Counted from the stretch's first letter, positions 32,353-42,156 are shown. The stretch is DNA of 64,000 nt from Pseudomonas viridiflava (GCF_900590885.1 NZ_UUON01000051.1:558001-622000); one strand, 5' to 3'. Made by a program: numbers and translations. The notes: generated by a model from the sequence alone, not told the origin.

Positions 32353-34992
32353 ATGCCTACCTATCGCGTATCAGCCTTCACGATGAATCCTGTATTCGAA
32401 CCGCACCGCGGGTTACGCGGTTTGGTGCAATCCGCCCTGCTCAGCACGATCGGCCTGATGAGCCCGACGATCGCCCTCGCGCAAGGCACCGTGCCCGCGT
32501 CCAGCGACGCTTATGTCTTCGACGACAACCTGCTGTTTGGCGGCGGTTCACTGGCGCGTTTCAACCAGGTCAACGCCATTGAACCCGGGCAATACCGGGT
32601 CGACGTGTTTACCAACGGCCGCTTTGTCGAGCGCGTTGACCTGCGCTTCGCCGACCAGGGTGAAGGCGATGTCCAGCCCTGCCTGCCCGCTGCGCTGCTG
32701 GAACGGAGCGGTGTGCTCAAAAGCGCGCTCCCGCACGCCGATACGGACCAGTGCCTGGTGCTCGCCAACGCCGTGCATGGCGCGTCGACCGCCTTCGATT
32801 TCGGGCGCATGCGTCTGGACCTCAGCGTGCCCCAGAGCCTGATGCTGAAAACCCCGCGCGGCTATGTCGCGCCGCAAAACCTGGACGGCGGCAACACCAT
32901 CGGTTTCGTCAACTACAGCGCCAGCCAATATCACGTCTCACGCACAGGCAACTACAGCGCCAGTTCCGACTCAAGCTACCTGGCCCTCAACAGCGGGATG
33001 AACATCGGTCTGTGGCGCCTGCGCCAACAAGGCAATTGGCGTTATGACAACGATAACGGCAGCCACTGGAACACCACCCGCACTTACGCCCAACGCGCCC
33101 TGCCCGGTTTACAGGGCGAAATGACCGTGGGCCAGGGGTTTACTGCAGGCCGGTTTTTTTCCGGCATGAGCTACACCGGCCTGGAGATTGCCTCGGACGA
33201 CCGCATGCTGCCGGAGTCAGTGCGCGGTTATGCACCGACCGTGCGCGGCATTGCCAAAACCAACGCGCAGGTGATCGTGCGCCAGAACGGCAATGACATC
33301 TATCAGACCACCGTCGCGCCGGGGCCATTTGAAATCAGCGACCTTTACTCCACCAGCTACAACGGCGACCTTGATGTCTCGGTGGTCGAGGCCGACGGCA
33401 GCGTCAGCCGCTTCACCGTACCGTTTTCGGCGGTGCCCGAGTCGTTGCGACCCGGGCTGTCGCGCTACAGCATGGCGCTGGGCCGAAGCCGTGACTTCGG
33501 CGACCACGACCCGTTCAGCGAAATGACCTACCAGCGTGGCCTGACCAACAGCGTGACCGCCAACAGTGGCTTGCGGGTTGCCGAGGGCTACCAGGCGCTG
33601 GTGCTCGGCGGCGTCTACGCCAGCACGCTCGGCGCATTCGGGTTGGACACCACTTACTCGCGCGCCAACCTGCCGAACGAAGGCCAGCTCGATGGCTGGA
33701 TGGCGCGCCTGTCCTACAGCCGCACGTTCCAGCCGACCAACACCACGTTGTCGATTGCCGGCTATCGCTACTCAACCGAAGGCTATCGCGACCTCGGCGA
33801 CGTGCTCGGCGTGCGCGAGTCGATCCGCAACCGGCAAACCTGGGAGTCGACGAGCTATATGCAACGCTCGCGCTTCGAGGTGTCGATCAATCAAAACCTC
33901 AATGACTACGGCAGCGTGTTTTTATCCGGTTCGACCCAGGACTACCGCAGCGGCCGCGAACGCGACACACAGCTGCAATTTGGCTGGGCCAACACCTTGC
34001 GCAACAACGTCAGCGTCAACCTTTCGGTATCGCGCCAGAGCACCGGCAGTTACCTGAACCGGCGAAGCGGCAATTACAACGACCAACTGGGCAACACCGT
34101 TTCCGACAACGGCGTCGGCACCACGCGCAGTGCCGGCACCCAGGAAACCGTCACGCTGCTCTCCGTGTCGTTCCCACTGGGCAGCCCGGCCAGCCCGAAT
34201 GTGCCGTCGCTGAGCAGCTCGGTGACGCACAGCTCGACCTCCGGCGACCTGTATCAAACCTCGCTGTCGGGCACCCAAGGCGCTGATCAGACCTTGAGCT
34301 ACAGCCTTGACGTGTCCCGCGACGCCGAACAGAAACAGAACGTGTGGAGCGCCAACCTGCAGAAATACCTGCCCAACGCCTCGGTCAGCGCCAGCGCGTC
34401 GAAAGGGCAGGATTACTGGCAAGCCTCCGGCAGCGCTCGCGGGGCCTTGGCCGTGCACGGCGGCGGCGTAACGTTCGGGCCTTACCTGGGCGACACCTTC
34501 GCACTGATTGAAGCCAAGGGCGCCAGCGGTGCGAAAGTCATGAACGGCATGGGCGCAACCATCGACAGCGACGGCTACGCGCTGGTGCCGTCACTGACGC
34601 CTTACCGCTACAACACGGTGGCCATCAACCCTGAGGGCATGAGTGAAAAGGCCGAACTCGACGACGGCCAGCGCCGCGTCGCGCCCTATGCCGGCGCCGC
34701 CGTGAAGGTTGAATTCAAGACCCGTGTCGGTAACGCAATCCTGGTCAAAGCCGTGCGCCCCGGCGGCGAAGCGGTCCCCATGGGCGCCGATGTACTGGAC
34801 GAAAACGCCAGTGTCATCGGGATGGTCGGCCAAGGCAGCCAGGCTTACCTGCGCACCGAGAAACTCAAGGGCCGCCTGACCGTCCGTTGGGGCGAAGGCG
34901 CAGACGAGCAGTGCGCGATGCAGTTCGACCTGACGCAACAGGATGTCAGCCAGGCGCTGATCAAACTCAACAGCGCCTGCCGCCGCCCCTGA
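32353..34992 (+). CDS. cupD3: Outer-membrane fimbrial usher (CupD3-like)
   Basis: An 879-residue usher. After a long N-terminal signal region (MPTYRVSAFTMNPVF to ALAQG) comes the periplasmic N-terminal domain (FDDNLLFGGGSLARFNQVNAIEPGQYRVDVF, then CLPAALLERSGV). The beta-barrel with plug domain follows (GRFFSGMSYTGLEIASDD, GYAPTVRGIAKTNAQVIVRQNG) and the C-terminal domains end with CAMQFDLTQQDVSQAL. Length is normal for FimD/PapC. The start at 32353 has TGGGGTGAT upstream; the upstream extension would overlap the chaperone gene. Confidence 0.93.
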   Translation: MPTYRVSAFTMNPVFEPHRGLRGLVQSALLSTIGLMSPTIALAQGTVPASSDAYVFDDNLLFGGGSLARFNQVNAIEPGQYRVDVFTNGRFVERVDLRFADQGEGDVQPCLPAALLERSGVLKSALPHADTDQCLVLANAVHGASTAFDFGRMRLDLSVPQSLMLKTPRGYVAPQNLDGGNTIGFVNYSASQYHVSRTGNYSASSDSSYLALNSGMNIGLWRLRQQGNWRYDNDNGSHWNTTRTYAQRALPGLQGEMTVGQGFTAGRFFSGMSYTGLEIASDDRMLPESVRGYAPTVRGIAKTNAQVIVRQNGNDIYQTTVAPGPFEISDLYSTSYNGDLDVSVVEADGSVSRFTVPFSAVPESLRPGLSRYSMALGRSRDFGDHDPFSEMTYQRGLTNSVTANSGLRVAEGYQALVLGGVYASTLGAFGLDTTYSRANLPNEGQLDGWMARLSYSRTFQPTNTTLSIAGYRYSTEGYRDLGDVLGVRESIRNRQTWESTSYMQRSRFEVSINQNLNDYGSVFLSGSTQDYRSGRERDTQLQFGWANTLRNNVSVNLSVSRQSTGSYLNRRSGNYNDQLGNTVSDNGVGTTRSAGTQETVTLLSVSFPLGSPASPNVPSLSSSVTHSSTSGDLYQTSLSGTQGADQTLSYSLDVSRDAEQKQNVWSANLQKYLPNASVSASASKGQDYWQASGSARGALAVHGGGVTFGPYLGDTFALIEAKGASGAKVMNGMGATIDSDGYALVPSLTPYRYNTVAINPEGMSEKAELDDGQRRVAPYAGAAVKVEFKTRVGNAILVKAVRPGGEAVPMGADVLDENASVIGMVGQGSQAYLRTEKLKGRLTVRWGEGADEQCAMQFDLTQQDVSQALIKLNSACRRP

Positions 34993-35016
34993 ACCCTTTT
35001 CATAACGGAGCTCACC

Positions 35017-36330
35017 ATGACGTTTTTTCGCCCTCTCTTCACACTGCTACTGAGCCTCGGCGTCGGTGTTGCTGCGGATGCCCAGGCCACCTGCACGCGC
35101 GTCTACAACGGCAGTCAAGTGTATGACGGCAACTCGGCACAACTGACATTTGGCCGGGTTAACCTGACCTCGACCTACCTGCAACCGGTGGGTACGCATT
35201 TGGGCTCCGTGGTGGTCTCGCCCGCAACGGCGCCCGGGCTCACCAGCGAGACCGTGCTGTGGCAATGCGACCTGAGCGACGCGGACAGTATTTACGAGGT
35301 GTTCGCCACCAACGGTGACGACCGTGTCGGTGGGTATTGGGAAATCGGCAACGGTTCAGGGGCCTCGGTCAACGATGGCTTGCCCGGTTACTACGCCACG
35401 TGGTTCCCCTATGTCGGGATCAAATTGACGCACCTGAACTCCGGCAAAGTGCTCACACGCTATTGGCAGGACGCCAAAATCACCCAATACGACACGGTCG
35501 GCAGCAAGATCCAGATCAAGGCCAAACACTTGAGCATGATCCAGGGCGACCTCGCTCGCGTGTCCAGCCTCCCGCCCACGTCGGGCTCGGGCAGTAACTA
35601 TTGCGGGGGCCAGGCAGCCTCCAGCGGCAGTGGCACCTACAGCTATACCTGCACCCAGCCCAATGCCTATGTGCAGTTTCGCGGCGGGGGTATCGCCTCG
35701 GACGCGGTGGGCACGGACTCCAATACCCACTACAACTTCTGGGGCGCGGGCAACGGCATTGCGTTCGGCATGCGCTCGGCGGCGTCTATCAGTTACACCG
35801 CCACCTGCGTGGCCCGCAACGTCACGCCAGTGGTGAGTTTCCTGCCGATTACCGCCAGTGAGCTCAACCAGGGCATGACGCGCAGCAGTGACTTCACCAT
35901 CGGGCTTGAATGCAGCAACACCGCCAACTCCGGCACCGCCAGCAACCAGACCGCGCTGGGTATTCAGGTGGCCTACAGCGCGTATACCCAAGCGCAGTCC
36001 CTGGGCCTGTTGACCAGTGGCGGCGGGGTGTCGTACCTGGTGTCCAACGGCTACGGCAGCGACCCTTCGGTGGCCACGGGCGTCGGTATCAGCTTGCGTA
36101 ACGCCAGCAACGGCAGCGCCATGAATTTTCTGGGATGGTCAGGCAGCGGCACGGGCGCCACCGGCGGCTGGTACCCGGTACTGGCAGGTGCCAGCAGCGC
36201 CGGCAGCAACGCGTCCGGCTACACCAGCTACCTGCAGACGATTACCGCGACCCTCAGCACCCTGCCGGGCAAAACCGCCACGCCGGGCAAGGTCAACGCC
36301 ACCGCCTACGTACTGGTGAAAGTCCAATGA
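35017..36330 (+). CDS. cupD4: Fimbrial tip adhesin or minor pilin (CupD4-like)
   Basis: A 437-residue secreted protein. Signal peptide MTFFRPLFTLLLSLGVGVAADAQA. The N-terminal receptor-binding half contains Cys residues in TCTRVYNGS, WQCDLSD and SNYCGGQ; the C-terminal half resembles a pilin domain (ITATLSTLPGKTATPGKVNATAYVLVKV) with the donor-strand tail. Two-domain size and position after the usher fit a tip adhesin. Ligand is unknown. Its stop overlaps the next ATG (ATGA). Confidence 0.8.
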   Translation: MTFFRPLFTLLLSLGVGVAADAQATCTRVYNGSQVYDGNSAQLTFGRVNLTSTYLQPVGTHLGSVVVSPATAPGLTSETVLWQCDLSDADSIYEVFATNGDDRVGGYWEIGNGSGASVNDGLPGYYATWFPYVGIKLTHLNSGKVLTRYWQDAKITQYDTVGSKIQIKAKHLSMIQGDLARVSSLPPTSGSGSNYCGGQAASSGSGTYSYTCTQPNAYVQFRGGGIASDAVGTDSNTHYNFWGAGNGIAFGMRSAASISYTATCVARNVTPVVSFLPITASELNQGMTRSSDFTIGLECSNTANSGTASNQTALGIQVAYSAYTQAQSLGLLTSGGGVSYLVSNGYGSDPSVATGVGISLRNASNGSAMNFLGWSGSGTGATGGWYPVLAGASSAGSNASGYTSYLQTITATLSTLPGKTATPGKVNATAYVLVKVQ

Positions 36331-37091
36331 TCCGGCTGGCGTTCTACTCGGTGATGGTGTGGGTGTGCGCGGCGATGAGCGCGTCTTCGATTGCCCGCGC
36401 CGGGCTAATGCCCGAACAGACCCGCTTGATCTTCCACGAGGGCCAGGCCCAACGCTCGCTGATGCTGGCCAACACCAACCCCTACCCCGTGGTGGTACAA
36501 ACCTGGGTCGACAACGGTGAAGGCAACCGCGCGCCGGAAAACTCAGCCTCGGCGATGATCGCCCTGCCCTCGGTATTTCGCCTGCAACCCCAGGCGTTGC
36601 AGGGCCTGCGCATTGTTTACGACGGGAGTGCGCTGCCCAAGGACCGCGAGTCCGTGAGTTGGCTGAACTTGTACGAGATCCCGCCCGCCAAAGCCGATGC
36701 GCCAGCGCTTTCGACGCGCGTCGCGGTGGCCATGAACACCCAGATGAAAATCTTCTACCGTCCCGCTCACCTGCCCAGCGCGCACGAGGAAATGGCCGGC
36801 GCCCTGACCTTTCGCGTCGAACGGCAGGCAGGCACCTGGGTACTGGTGTGCCATAACCCTAGCCCCTATCACGCGTCTTTTTCTTCTTTGCGCGTGGGTG
36901 CTCAAGGGCGTGAACGAGCCGTTGCAAAGACCCTCGACATGATGGCCCCGCCCCTCAGCGAAAAAGCCTACCCGCTGGGCAATTTCAGCCTCGGCGCCGA
37001 CGCCAATATCCCCGTCAGCTATACGCTGATCGACGACGGCGGCCACTACCTTGACGGCCACGCCACCGCCGCCGTGCATCATCTGCCGTAA
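36327..37091 (+). CDS. cupD5: Second fimbrial chaperone (CupD5-like)
   Basis: A 254-residue PapD-type chaperone with signal peptide (MIRLAFYSVMVWVCAAMSASSIARA) and the family pattern TRLIFHEGQAQRSLMLANTNPYPVVVQTWVDNGEG, LPKDRESVSWLNLYEIPP and QMKIFYRPAHLP. Its start overlaps the adhesin stop by 4 bp, so translation is coupled. It probably serves the adhesin specifically, as the fifth gene of the cluster. It ends 19 bp before the convergent anti-sigma gene. Confidence 0.88.
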   Translation: MIRLAFYSVMVWVCAAMSASSIARAGLMPEQTRLIFHEGQAQRSLMLANTNPYPVVVQTWVDNGEGNRAPENSASAMIALPSVFRLQPQALQGLRIVYDGSALPKDRESVSWLNLYEIPPAKADAPALSTRVAVAMNTQMKIFYRPAHLPSAHEEMAGALTFRVERQAGTWVLVCHNPSPYHASFSSLRVGAQGRERAVAKTLDMMAPPLSEKAYPLGNFSLGADANIPVSYTLIDDGGHYLDGHATAAVHHLP

Positions 37092-37110
37092 TAAGCAGCG
37101 TGGATGCGCA

Positions 37111-37686
37111 TCAGCGCTTGTGCAACGCCTCCAACCTTGCCGGCAAATCGTCGTTGGGAAAGCGTTTATACAGCGCTAGCAGCTTCTCGTCGGCGGCTTG
37201 GGTTTGACCCGCTGCACGCAGGTCGAGAATCTCCTGCAACCCCTCCTCCAACGAAGGCAACGCCACCGGCGCGCGCTTGCTCAGTTTCGCCGCGGAAGTA
37301 TCGGCCATCTCAGCTTGTAGCGGCGCACGGTCTGCCTTGGGCGCAACAGCCATCCTGGCCATGGGCGCCGGGGCGGGTGCGGAAAACGCTTGCGGCGGTG
37401 GGGCCGCAGAGAAGGTCGCCGTGGATATCTCTTGCTGCGGCACAGGCTCACGCATGACTACGCCGATCATCAGCGCCACACCGGCGACGGTGGCGAATGC
37501 CATTTGCCAGCGTGGTTGTTGGCAGGCTTGCAGCCAGCGCTGCAACAGGCTCGGCTGTGGCGCCGGGGCTTCGCGGCGGGCGGTGTTGAGGATGAAGGCG
37601 TCCAGAGACGCCGGCGGTTCGCCGGTGCTGTGTTGACGCAAATGCTGGAGCAGGTCGTCGTCGGGGGTAGGTCGGGAATCGGTCAT
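37111..37686 (-). CDS. Probable anti-sigma factor / membrane regulator
   Basis: A 191-residue protein with one transmembrane helix (about 60-78, WQMAFATVAGVALMIGVVM). The N-terminal cytoplasmic part (DDDLLQHLRQHSTGEPPASLDAFIL) lacks the HxxxCxxC zinc site of ZAS anti-sigma factors. The periplasmic part is Ala/Pro-rich and then ends in a helical tail (EGLQEILDLRAAGQTQAADEKLLALYKRFP). Its start overlaps the sigma factor stop (ATGA), which is typical of sigma/anti-sigma pairs. Longer in-frame text upstream of 37686 belongs to the sigma-gene shadow. Confidence 0.7.
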   Translation of the reverse strand: MTDSRPTPDDDLLQHLRQHSTGEPPASLDAFILNTARREAPAPQPSLLQRWLQACQQPRWQMAFATVAGVALMIGVVMREPVPQQEISTATFSAAPPPQAFSAPAPAPMARMAVAPKADRAPLQAEMADTSAAKLSKRAPVALPSLEEGLQEILDLRAAGQTQAADEKLLALYKRFPNDDLPARLEALHKR

Positions 37687-38255
37687 ACGGGGATCTCCTC
37701 GGCCAGCAGGCGGCGCAGTTTCTGCTGGGCGTAACGCAGGCGGCTTTTTACGGTTTCCAGCGGGGCGCCGGTGAGGGCGGCGATTTGCGGCACCTCGAGG
37801 TCGCCGTGCAGGCGCAGCAGGAAGACTTCGCGCTGGTCTTCGGGCAAGCCTTGCAACGCGGCATCGAGGCGCGCCTGGTCGCGGCTCAGGCTCAGTTGTT
37901 GCTCGGGGCCGGCACTGTCGTCGGGCTGGGCGTGCAGTTGCTCGTCGTAGCTGTCGTGCAACGGGTTGTGGAGGCCGTGCTTGCGCCAGTAGTCGATCAG
38001 GCGGTTGCGGGCAATCTGGAACAGCCACGTACGAAAACTCGCCCGCCCCTGTGGCTGGGTGCTGCTGCGGATCAGGCTGAGCCAGGTCTCCTGGTAGATC
38101 TCCTCGGCCAGTTCGGCCTTGTTGCTCAGGGCTACCAGGAACCGGTAAAGGCCTTGGCGATGGCGCGCGTACAGGGCTTCGAACGCGGCGGCGTCGCCGG
38201 TGCGGTAGCGGGTCAGCAGCGCTTCGTCGCTGGGTGGGTCGTTTGGAGCGGGCAT
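37683..38255 (-). CDS. ECF-type RNA polymerase sigma factor
   Basis: A 190-residue sigma-70 family protein. Region 2 (about 8-95) has RYRTGDAAAFEALYARHRQGLYRFL, ELAEEIYQETWLSLIR and SFRTWLFQIARNRLIDYWRK. Region 4 (about 125-185) has LDAALQGLPEDQREVFLLRLHGDLEVPQIAALTGAPLETVKSRLRYAQQKLRR. It is the middle gene of a three-gene operon after the vWA lipoprotein and before the putative anti-sigma factor. Target genes are unknown. Confidence 0.92.
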   Translation of the reverse strand: MPAPNDPPSDEALLTRYRTGDAAAFEALYARHRQGLYRFLVALSNKAELAEEIYQETWLSLIRSSTQPQGRASFRTWLFQIARNRLIDYWRKHGLHNPLHDSYDEQLHAQPDDSAGPEQQLSLSRDQARLDAALQGLPEDQREVFLLRLHGDLEVPQIAALTGAPLETVKSRLRYAQQKLRRLLAEEIPV

Positions 38256-38278
38256 GTCGATGGCAAACTCCCTTTATT

Positions 38279-39925
38279 TCAGTGTTGGGTTGGCGCCTTG
38301 AGGCTCTGTGCCAACTCCACCAGTTGCACAAACTCATTGCGCAGGCCGAACGGGTCATCCCCTCGGGCCGAACGGGCCAGTGCGGCGGTGTCCTGCAAGC
38401 GCATGCTGCCAGTGTAGCGGCCATCCCCCTTGAGCTGTTGGGCGAAGGCGGCCACGGCGGCCGAGAAGCGCAGGTCGTCGCTGGCGTTGGTGGCCTGGTT
38501 GCCGATGGGCCGCTCGATCAGTTGGCTGTCGCCGCCCGCCGCAGGTTTGTAGCGCACGCGTAACATCGCCAGCTCCGAGGACGTACTCCCCGAAGCAGGT
38601 TCGGAGGCGTAGCGCAAAGGCTCCAACCAGCCTTTCTGGCCCTTGGGCACAATTTCGTACAGTGCGGTCACAGTGTGTCCTGCGCCAATCTCACCGGCGT
38701 CGACCTTGTCGTTGTTGAAATCCTCACGCTTCAAGGCGCGGTTTTCATAGCCGAGCAAGCGGTACTCGCTGACCTGGGCAGGGTTGAATTCCACCTGCAA
38801 CTTCACATCCCGCGCCACCACCGCCAGGGTCGAGCTGAGTTGGTCCACCAGCACTTTTCGGGCTTCACGCAGGTTGTCGATGTAGGCGTAGTTGCCGTCG
38901 CCCGCGTCGGCCAGTTGTTCCATCAGGTGTTCGTTGTAGTTATCCACACCAAAGCCGAGGGTGGTGAGGGAGACGCCACTTTTGCGCTGGTCGACGGCCA
39001 TTTGCTTGAGGCTGTCGAAGTCGCTGATGCCGACGTTGAAGTCACCGTCGGTGGCCAACAGGATGCGGTTGATACCCTTGTCGATAAAGCCTTCGCGGGC
39101 CATCTGGTAGGCCAGTTCGATGCCGGATGCGCCGGCCGTGGAGCCGCCGGCGGTGAGTTGGTCGATGGCATTGCGCAGCTTGGTTTTTTCGCCGCCGGAC
39201 GTAGGCTTGAGCACCACACGGGACTCCCCGGCGTAGACCACCAGCGACACGCGGTCCTGGTCACGCAGTTGGTCCACCAGCAGCTTCAGGGTGCTTTTCA
39301 CCAGCGGCAAGCCTTCGCGGCGGTCCATGGAGCCGGACACATCCACCAGGAACACCAGGTTGGCCGGCGCCAGCCCCGCTACCGCGCGGTCCGAGGCCTT
39401 GATGCCGATGCGCAGCAACTGCGTGTTTGGGTTCCAGGGTGTGGCGGCGAGTTCGGTGGTCACGCCAAACGGGGAGCCATCGCTGGGCAGTGCGTAGTTG
39501 TAAGGGAAGTAGTTGACCATTTCCTCCAGTCGTACAGCACCCTCCGGCGGCAGACTGCCTTGGTTGAGGAAACGTCTGACGTTGGCGTAGCTGCCGGTGT
39601 CGACATCGACGCTGAAGGTCGAAACCGGCGTTTCGGCCACCCGGTGCACCGGGTTGTCCGGCAGGTTCTCGTAGTGCTCACGAGGTTGGCTGCGGTATTG
39701 CGTGGCGGCTGAATCCTGCATCACCAGGCGCGTAGTCATGGGCGCGGGCAGCGGCATGCGCTTGCTCAGGGCGCCTGGTACGGCTTCGCTTTGTAGCTGC
39801 GACACCGGCGCGGCGTCAGCAGGCGTGGCCACATCATGGGAGGAAGGCAGCCCACAACCGGCCAGCGTCACCAGCAAGGTAGCCATGAAAGCCTGGGTAG
39901 CAGGGCGAAAGTAAGGGCAGGGCAT
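38279..39925 (-). CDS. von Willebrand factor A domain lipoprotein
   Basis: A 548-residue protein with a lipobox LAGC (Cys24). After a linker and a conserved N-terminal vWA-associated region (TFSVDVDTGSYANVRRFLNQG, VRLEEMVNYFPYNY), the vWA domain has a MIDAS site DVSGSM (195-200), LVVYAGESRVVL and LLATDGDFNVG. A C-terminal DUF3520-like region ends near LVELAQSLKA. It is of the YfbK type. The start MPCPYFRP has GAGG upstream; the 11-codon extension is not needed. It is first in an operon with an ECF sigma factor, which suggests an envelope-stress role, by inference. Confidence 0.85.
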   Translation of the reverse strand: MPCPYFRPATQAFMATLLVTLAGCGLPSSHDVATPADAAPVSQLQSEAVPGALSKRMPLPAPMTTRLVMQDSAATQYRSQPREHYENLPDNPVHRVAETPVSTFSVDVDTGSYANVRRFLNQGSLPPEGAVRLEEMVNYFPYNYALPSDGSPFGVTTELAATPWNPNTQLLRIGIKASDRAVAGLAPANLVFLVDVSGSMDRREGLPLVKSTLKLLVDQLRDQDRVSLVVYAGESRVVLKPTSGGEKTKLRNAIDQLTAGGSTAGASGIELAYQMAREGFIDKGINRILLATDGDFNVGISDFDSLKQMAVDQRKSGVSLTTLGFGVDNYNEHLMEQLADAGDGNYAYIDNLREARKVLVDQLSSTLAVVARDVKLQVEFNPAQVSEYRLLGYENRALKREDFNNDKVDAGEIGAGHTVTALYEIVPKGQKGWLEPLRYASEPASGSTSSELAMLRVRYKPAAGGDSQLIERPIGNQATNASDDLRFSAAVAAFAQQLKGDGRYTGSMRLQDTAALARSARGDDPFGLRNEFVQLVELAQSLKAPTQH

Positions 39926-40250
39926 TGACTTAACCTCATGAGTGAATAGTCCGTTCAAAAGGTCAGACGTAAGCCTTCAGAGGTTCGGGTTAATACCCGG
40001 CAGACGCGGTGGGGAAATGTGCTATGCGGTTGCTGACCCAACGGTGCCGGGCGCAAAGGTCAAAATCAAACACTTCGTATAAAAAACCAATGTTTGCAGC
40101 CACTTTCGGACGTCGCGATGAGGACTGATTCAGACACATATCAGCCTTTGGAAATTTCTTCTGACACTGGCAGTTTCGCTCTTCGCAATAGGGAGTCTGC
40201 GTACTAAATCAAGGAAGGAAAAGCGCCACCAACGAGCAGGAATTATTACA
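39926..40250. other. Intergenic region between the vWA operon and the protease gene
   Basis: About 325 bases that must carry two divergent promoters. I see no certain promoter, terminator or repeat. AGGA near 40240 is the ribosome site of the protease gene. Confidence 0.4.
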
Positions 40251-42065
40251 ATGAAAATAAATCATACAACGCCTTATGGTTTTCCCCTCCCGCACGTGGG
40301 CCCGCAGCTCAAGGGGTCCTCTCCTTTACGGGCGATCTTCCGACCGTTTATTCAGCCCTTCATTCAACACCGCTTCGTGCGCCCGGCCATACAGTCGAAC
40401 ATACGACCAGATCGCCGCATGGACGGCCCTGCCACCCACACCCATGCGGGCAATCATGACGCCACTCAGCGCCCGGACGATCCGTACATACACAAAGCCA
40501 ACCGGCAATCCTTCAATAAACAGCGGGCCATCGAGCAGCTCACACGGCCGGCAGCCAAGTGGCGGGATTCAAACCAAAACAACCAGACGGAGATTTCCTA
40601 CTCTTTCAAACAGGGCTTCGGCGCGGGGTTCAACGAACAGCAGAAACAATCAGCCCGGCGCTCTATAGAGTCGTGGGGCGATGTGGCCAATCTGGCCTTC
40701 ACTGAGAACGGCGGCCCGGCCGAAGGGCAATTGAGCTTCAGCGTGAACGGCAGCATCGGCGTTGCCGACGGCACATACCCTCACGCTCATCACGGACATA
40801 ACAGGGGCGGTGATACCCGCTACAACCCAAATCATGTGAAGCGTCACACGATAACCCACGAAATCGGCCACGCCCTCGGCCTGAGCCATCCTGGTGATTA
40901 CGACGGTCGCCCTGACGATACCAAACGAATCTATGCCCAGGACTCTAAAGCCCACACCGTCATGAGCTATTACAGCGCTCAACCCAGTGGCAAAAAGATA
41001 AGTGGCAACCCGTTGGCGCCCATGATGGATGACATCAGCGCGATTCAGCGCCAGTACGGCGTCAATCATCAAACCCGGCGGGAAGACAACACCTACGGTT
41101 TCAACTCCAATACCGGGAGGGATTACTACTCGCTGAGAAGCAACCGCGACGCCGCGGTGTTCTGCATATGGGATGGCGCCGGCAACGACACCCTGGATGT
41201 CTCGGGCTACCAGCACACGCAGGTGATCAATCTCCGGGCCGGTTCGTTTTCCGATGTCGGTGGCGATCGGGGCAATGTCTCCATCGCCCGCAATTGCCTG
41301 ATTGAAAATGCCATTGGCGGGGCCGGCAATGATGCGCTGATAGGCAATGAAGCCGATAACCGACTCACCGGTGGGGGCGGCGGTGACCGTCTGCGCGGAG
41401 GGGGCGGCGCAAATACCTTTGTCTACAACCGAGCCAGCGATTCCACGCCGGAAAACCCCGATGAAATCATGGATTTCACCAGCGGTACCGACACAGTCGA
41501 TGTGTCGCAGGCGTTGAGAAATGCTGGCCTCTCGTCCCTTGCCTTCGTCAGCGCCTTTAGCGGTAAAGCCGGCGAGACGCTGCTCACCTATGACGAAAAA
41601 ACCGGTAAAGGTTCGGTGTCCATCGACACGACGGGTGATGGAAAAGCGACCCTGCAAATCACAACCCACGGGCAAGTCAAACCCGACGATATCGTCCACG
41701 CCCATGACTCCAGGCGAATACCCCGCGTCGCCACGCCGTCCATCACGCCACACGTCGATACAACAGAGCCACGACCTCGCTTCATTTTCAACAAGGCCAG
41801 CGAATCGGACATGACCAACTCCCGACTGTTGACGAATTTCATCAGCGGTACAGACAAAATTGATTTAAGAGGGGTGCAGCAAGAGACCAACGTTCGCTTC
41901 ACCCTGGTCAAGGCCTTTACCGGACGAATTGGCGATACCGTGGTGACGTTCAACAGGCACACACAACGCTACTTTATCGCCGTGGACCTGACCGGCAACC
42001 GCAGAACGGACTTCCTGGTGAGAAGCACGGGGTTGATTAGACCAGGGGATGTCATTGCGGGCTGA
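40251..42065 (+). CDS. Serralysin-like RTX metalloprotease with duplicated C-terminal domain
   Basis: A 604-residue secreted zinc protease. The M10B catalytic motif HEIGHALGLSHP spans 203-214 and the Met-turn VMSYY is at 237-241. RTX repeats (about 352-395, IGGAGNDALIG, GGGGGDRLRGGGGANTF) bind calcium. Two related C-terminal units follow: FTSGTDTVDVSQAL to VKPDDIVH (about 407-480) and FISGTDKIDLRGV to RPGDVIAG (about 527-604). Typical serralysins are about 480 residues with one such domain. The N terminus is long, basic and has no Sec signal, which fits type I secretion, but no aprDEF transporter is in the window. Inhibitor gene is also absent. Confidence 0.88.
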   Translation: MKINHTTPYGFPLPHVGPQLKGSSPLRAIFRPFIQPFIQHRFVRPAIQSNIRPDRRMDGPATHTHAGNHDATQRPDDPYIHKANRQSFNKQRAIEQLTRPAAKWRDSNQNNQTEISYSFKQGFGAGFNEQQKQSARRSIESWGDVANLAFTENGGPAEGQLSFSVNGSIGVADGTYPHAHHGHNRGGDTRYNPNHVKRHTITHEIGHALGLSHPGDYDGRPDDTKRIYAQDSKAHTVMSYYSAQPSGKKISGNPLAPMMDDISAIQRQYGVNHQTRREDNTYGFNSNTGRDYYSLRSNRDAAVFCIWDGAGNDTLDVSGYQHTQVINLRAGSFSDVGGDRGNVSIARNCLIENAIGGAGNDALIGNEADNRLTGGGGGDRLRGGGGANTFVYNRASDSTPENPDEIMDFTSGTDTVDVSQALRNAGLSSLAFVSAFSGKAGETLLTYDEKTGKGSVSIDTTGDGKATLQITTHGQVKPDDIVHAHDSRRIPRVATPSITPHVDTTEPRPRFIFNKASESDMTNSRLLTNFISGTDKIDLRGVQQETNVRFTLVKAFTGRIGDTVVTFNRHTQRYFIAVDLTGNRRTDFLVRSTGLIRPGDVIAG

Positions 42066-42156
42066 GGCTCTTTGGCGAGATAAGAAACTGCACGCTCAAG
42101 TTATGCGCCGCCGGGTCGAGACAATGACTTGGTTCGTTCATTTATAGGGAAATTTC

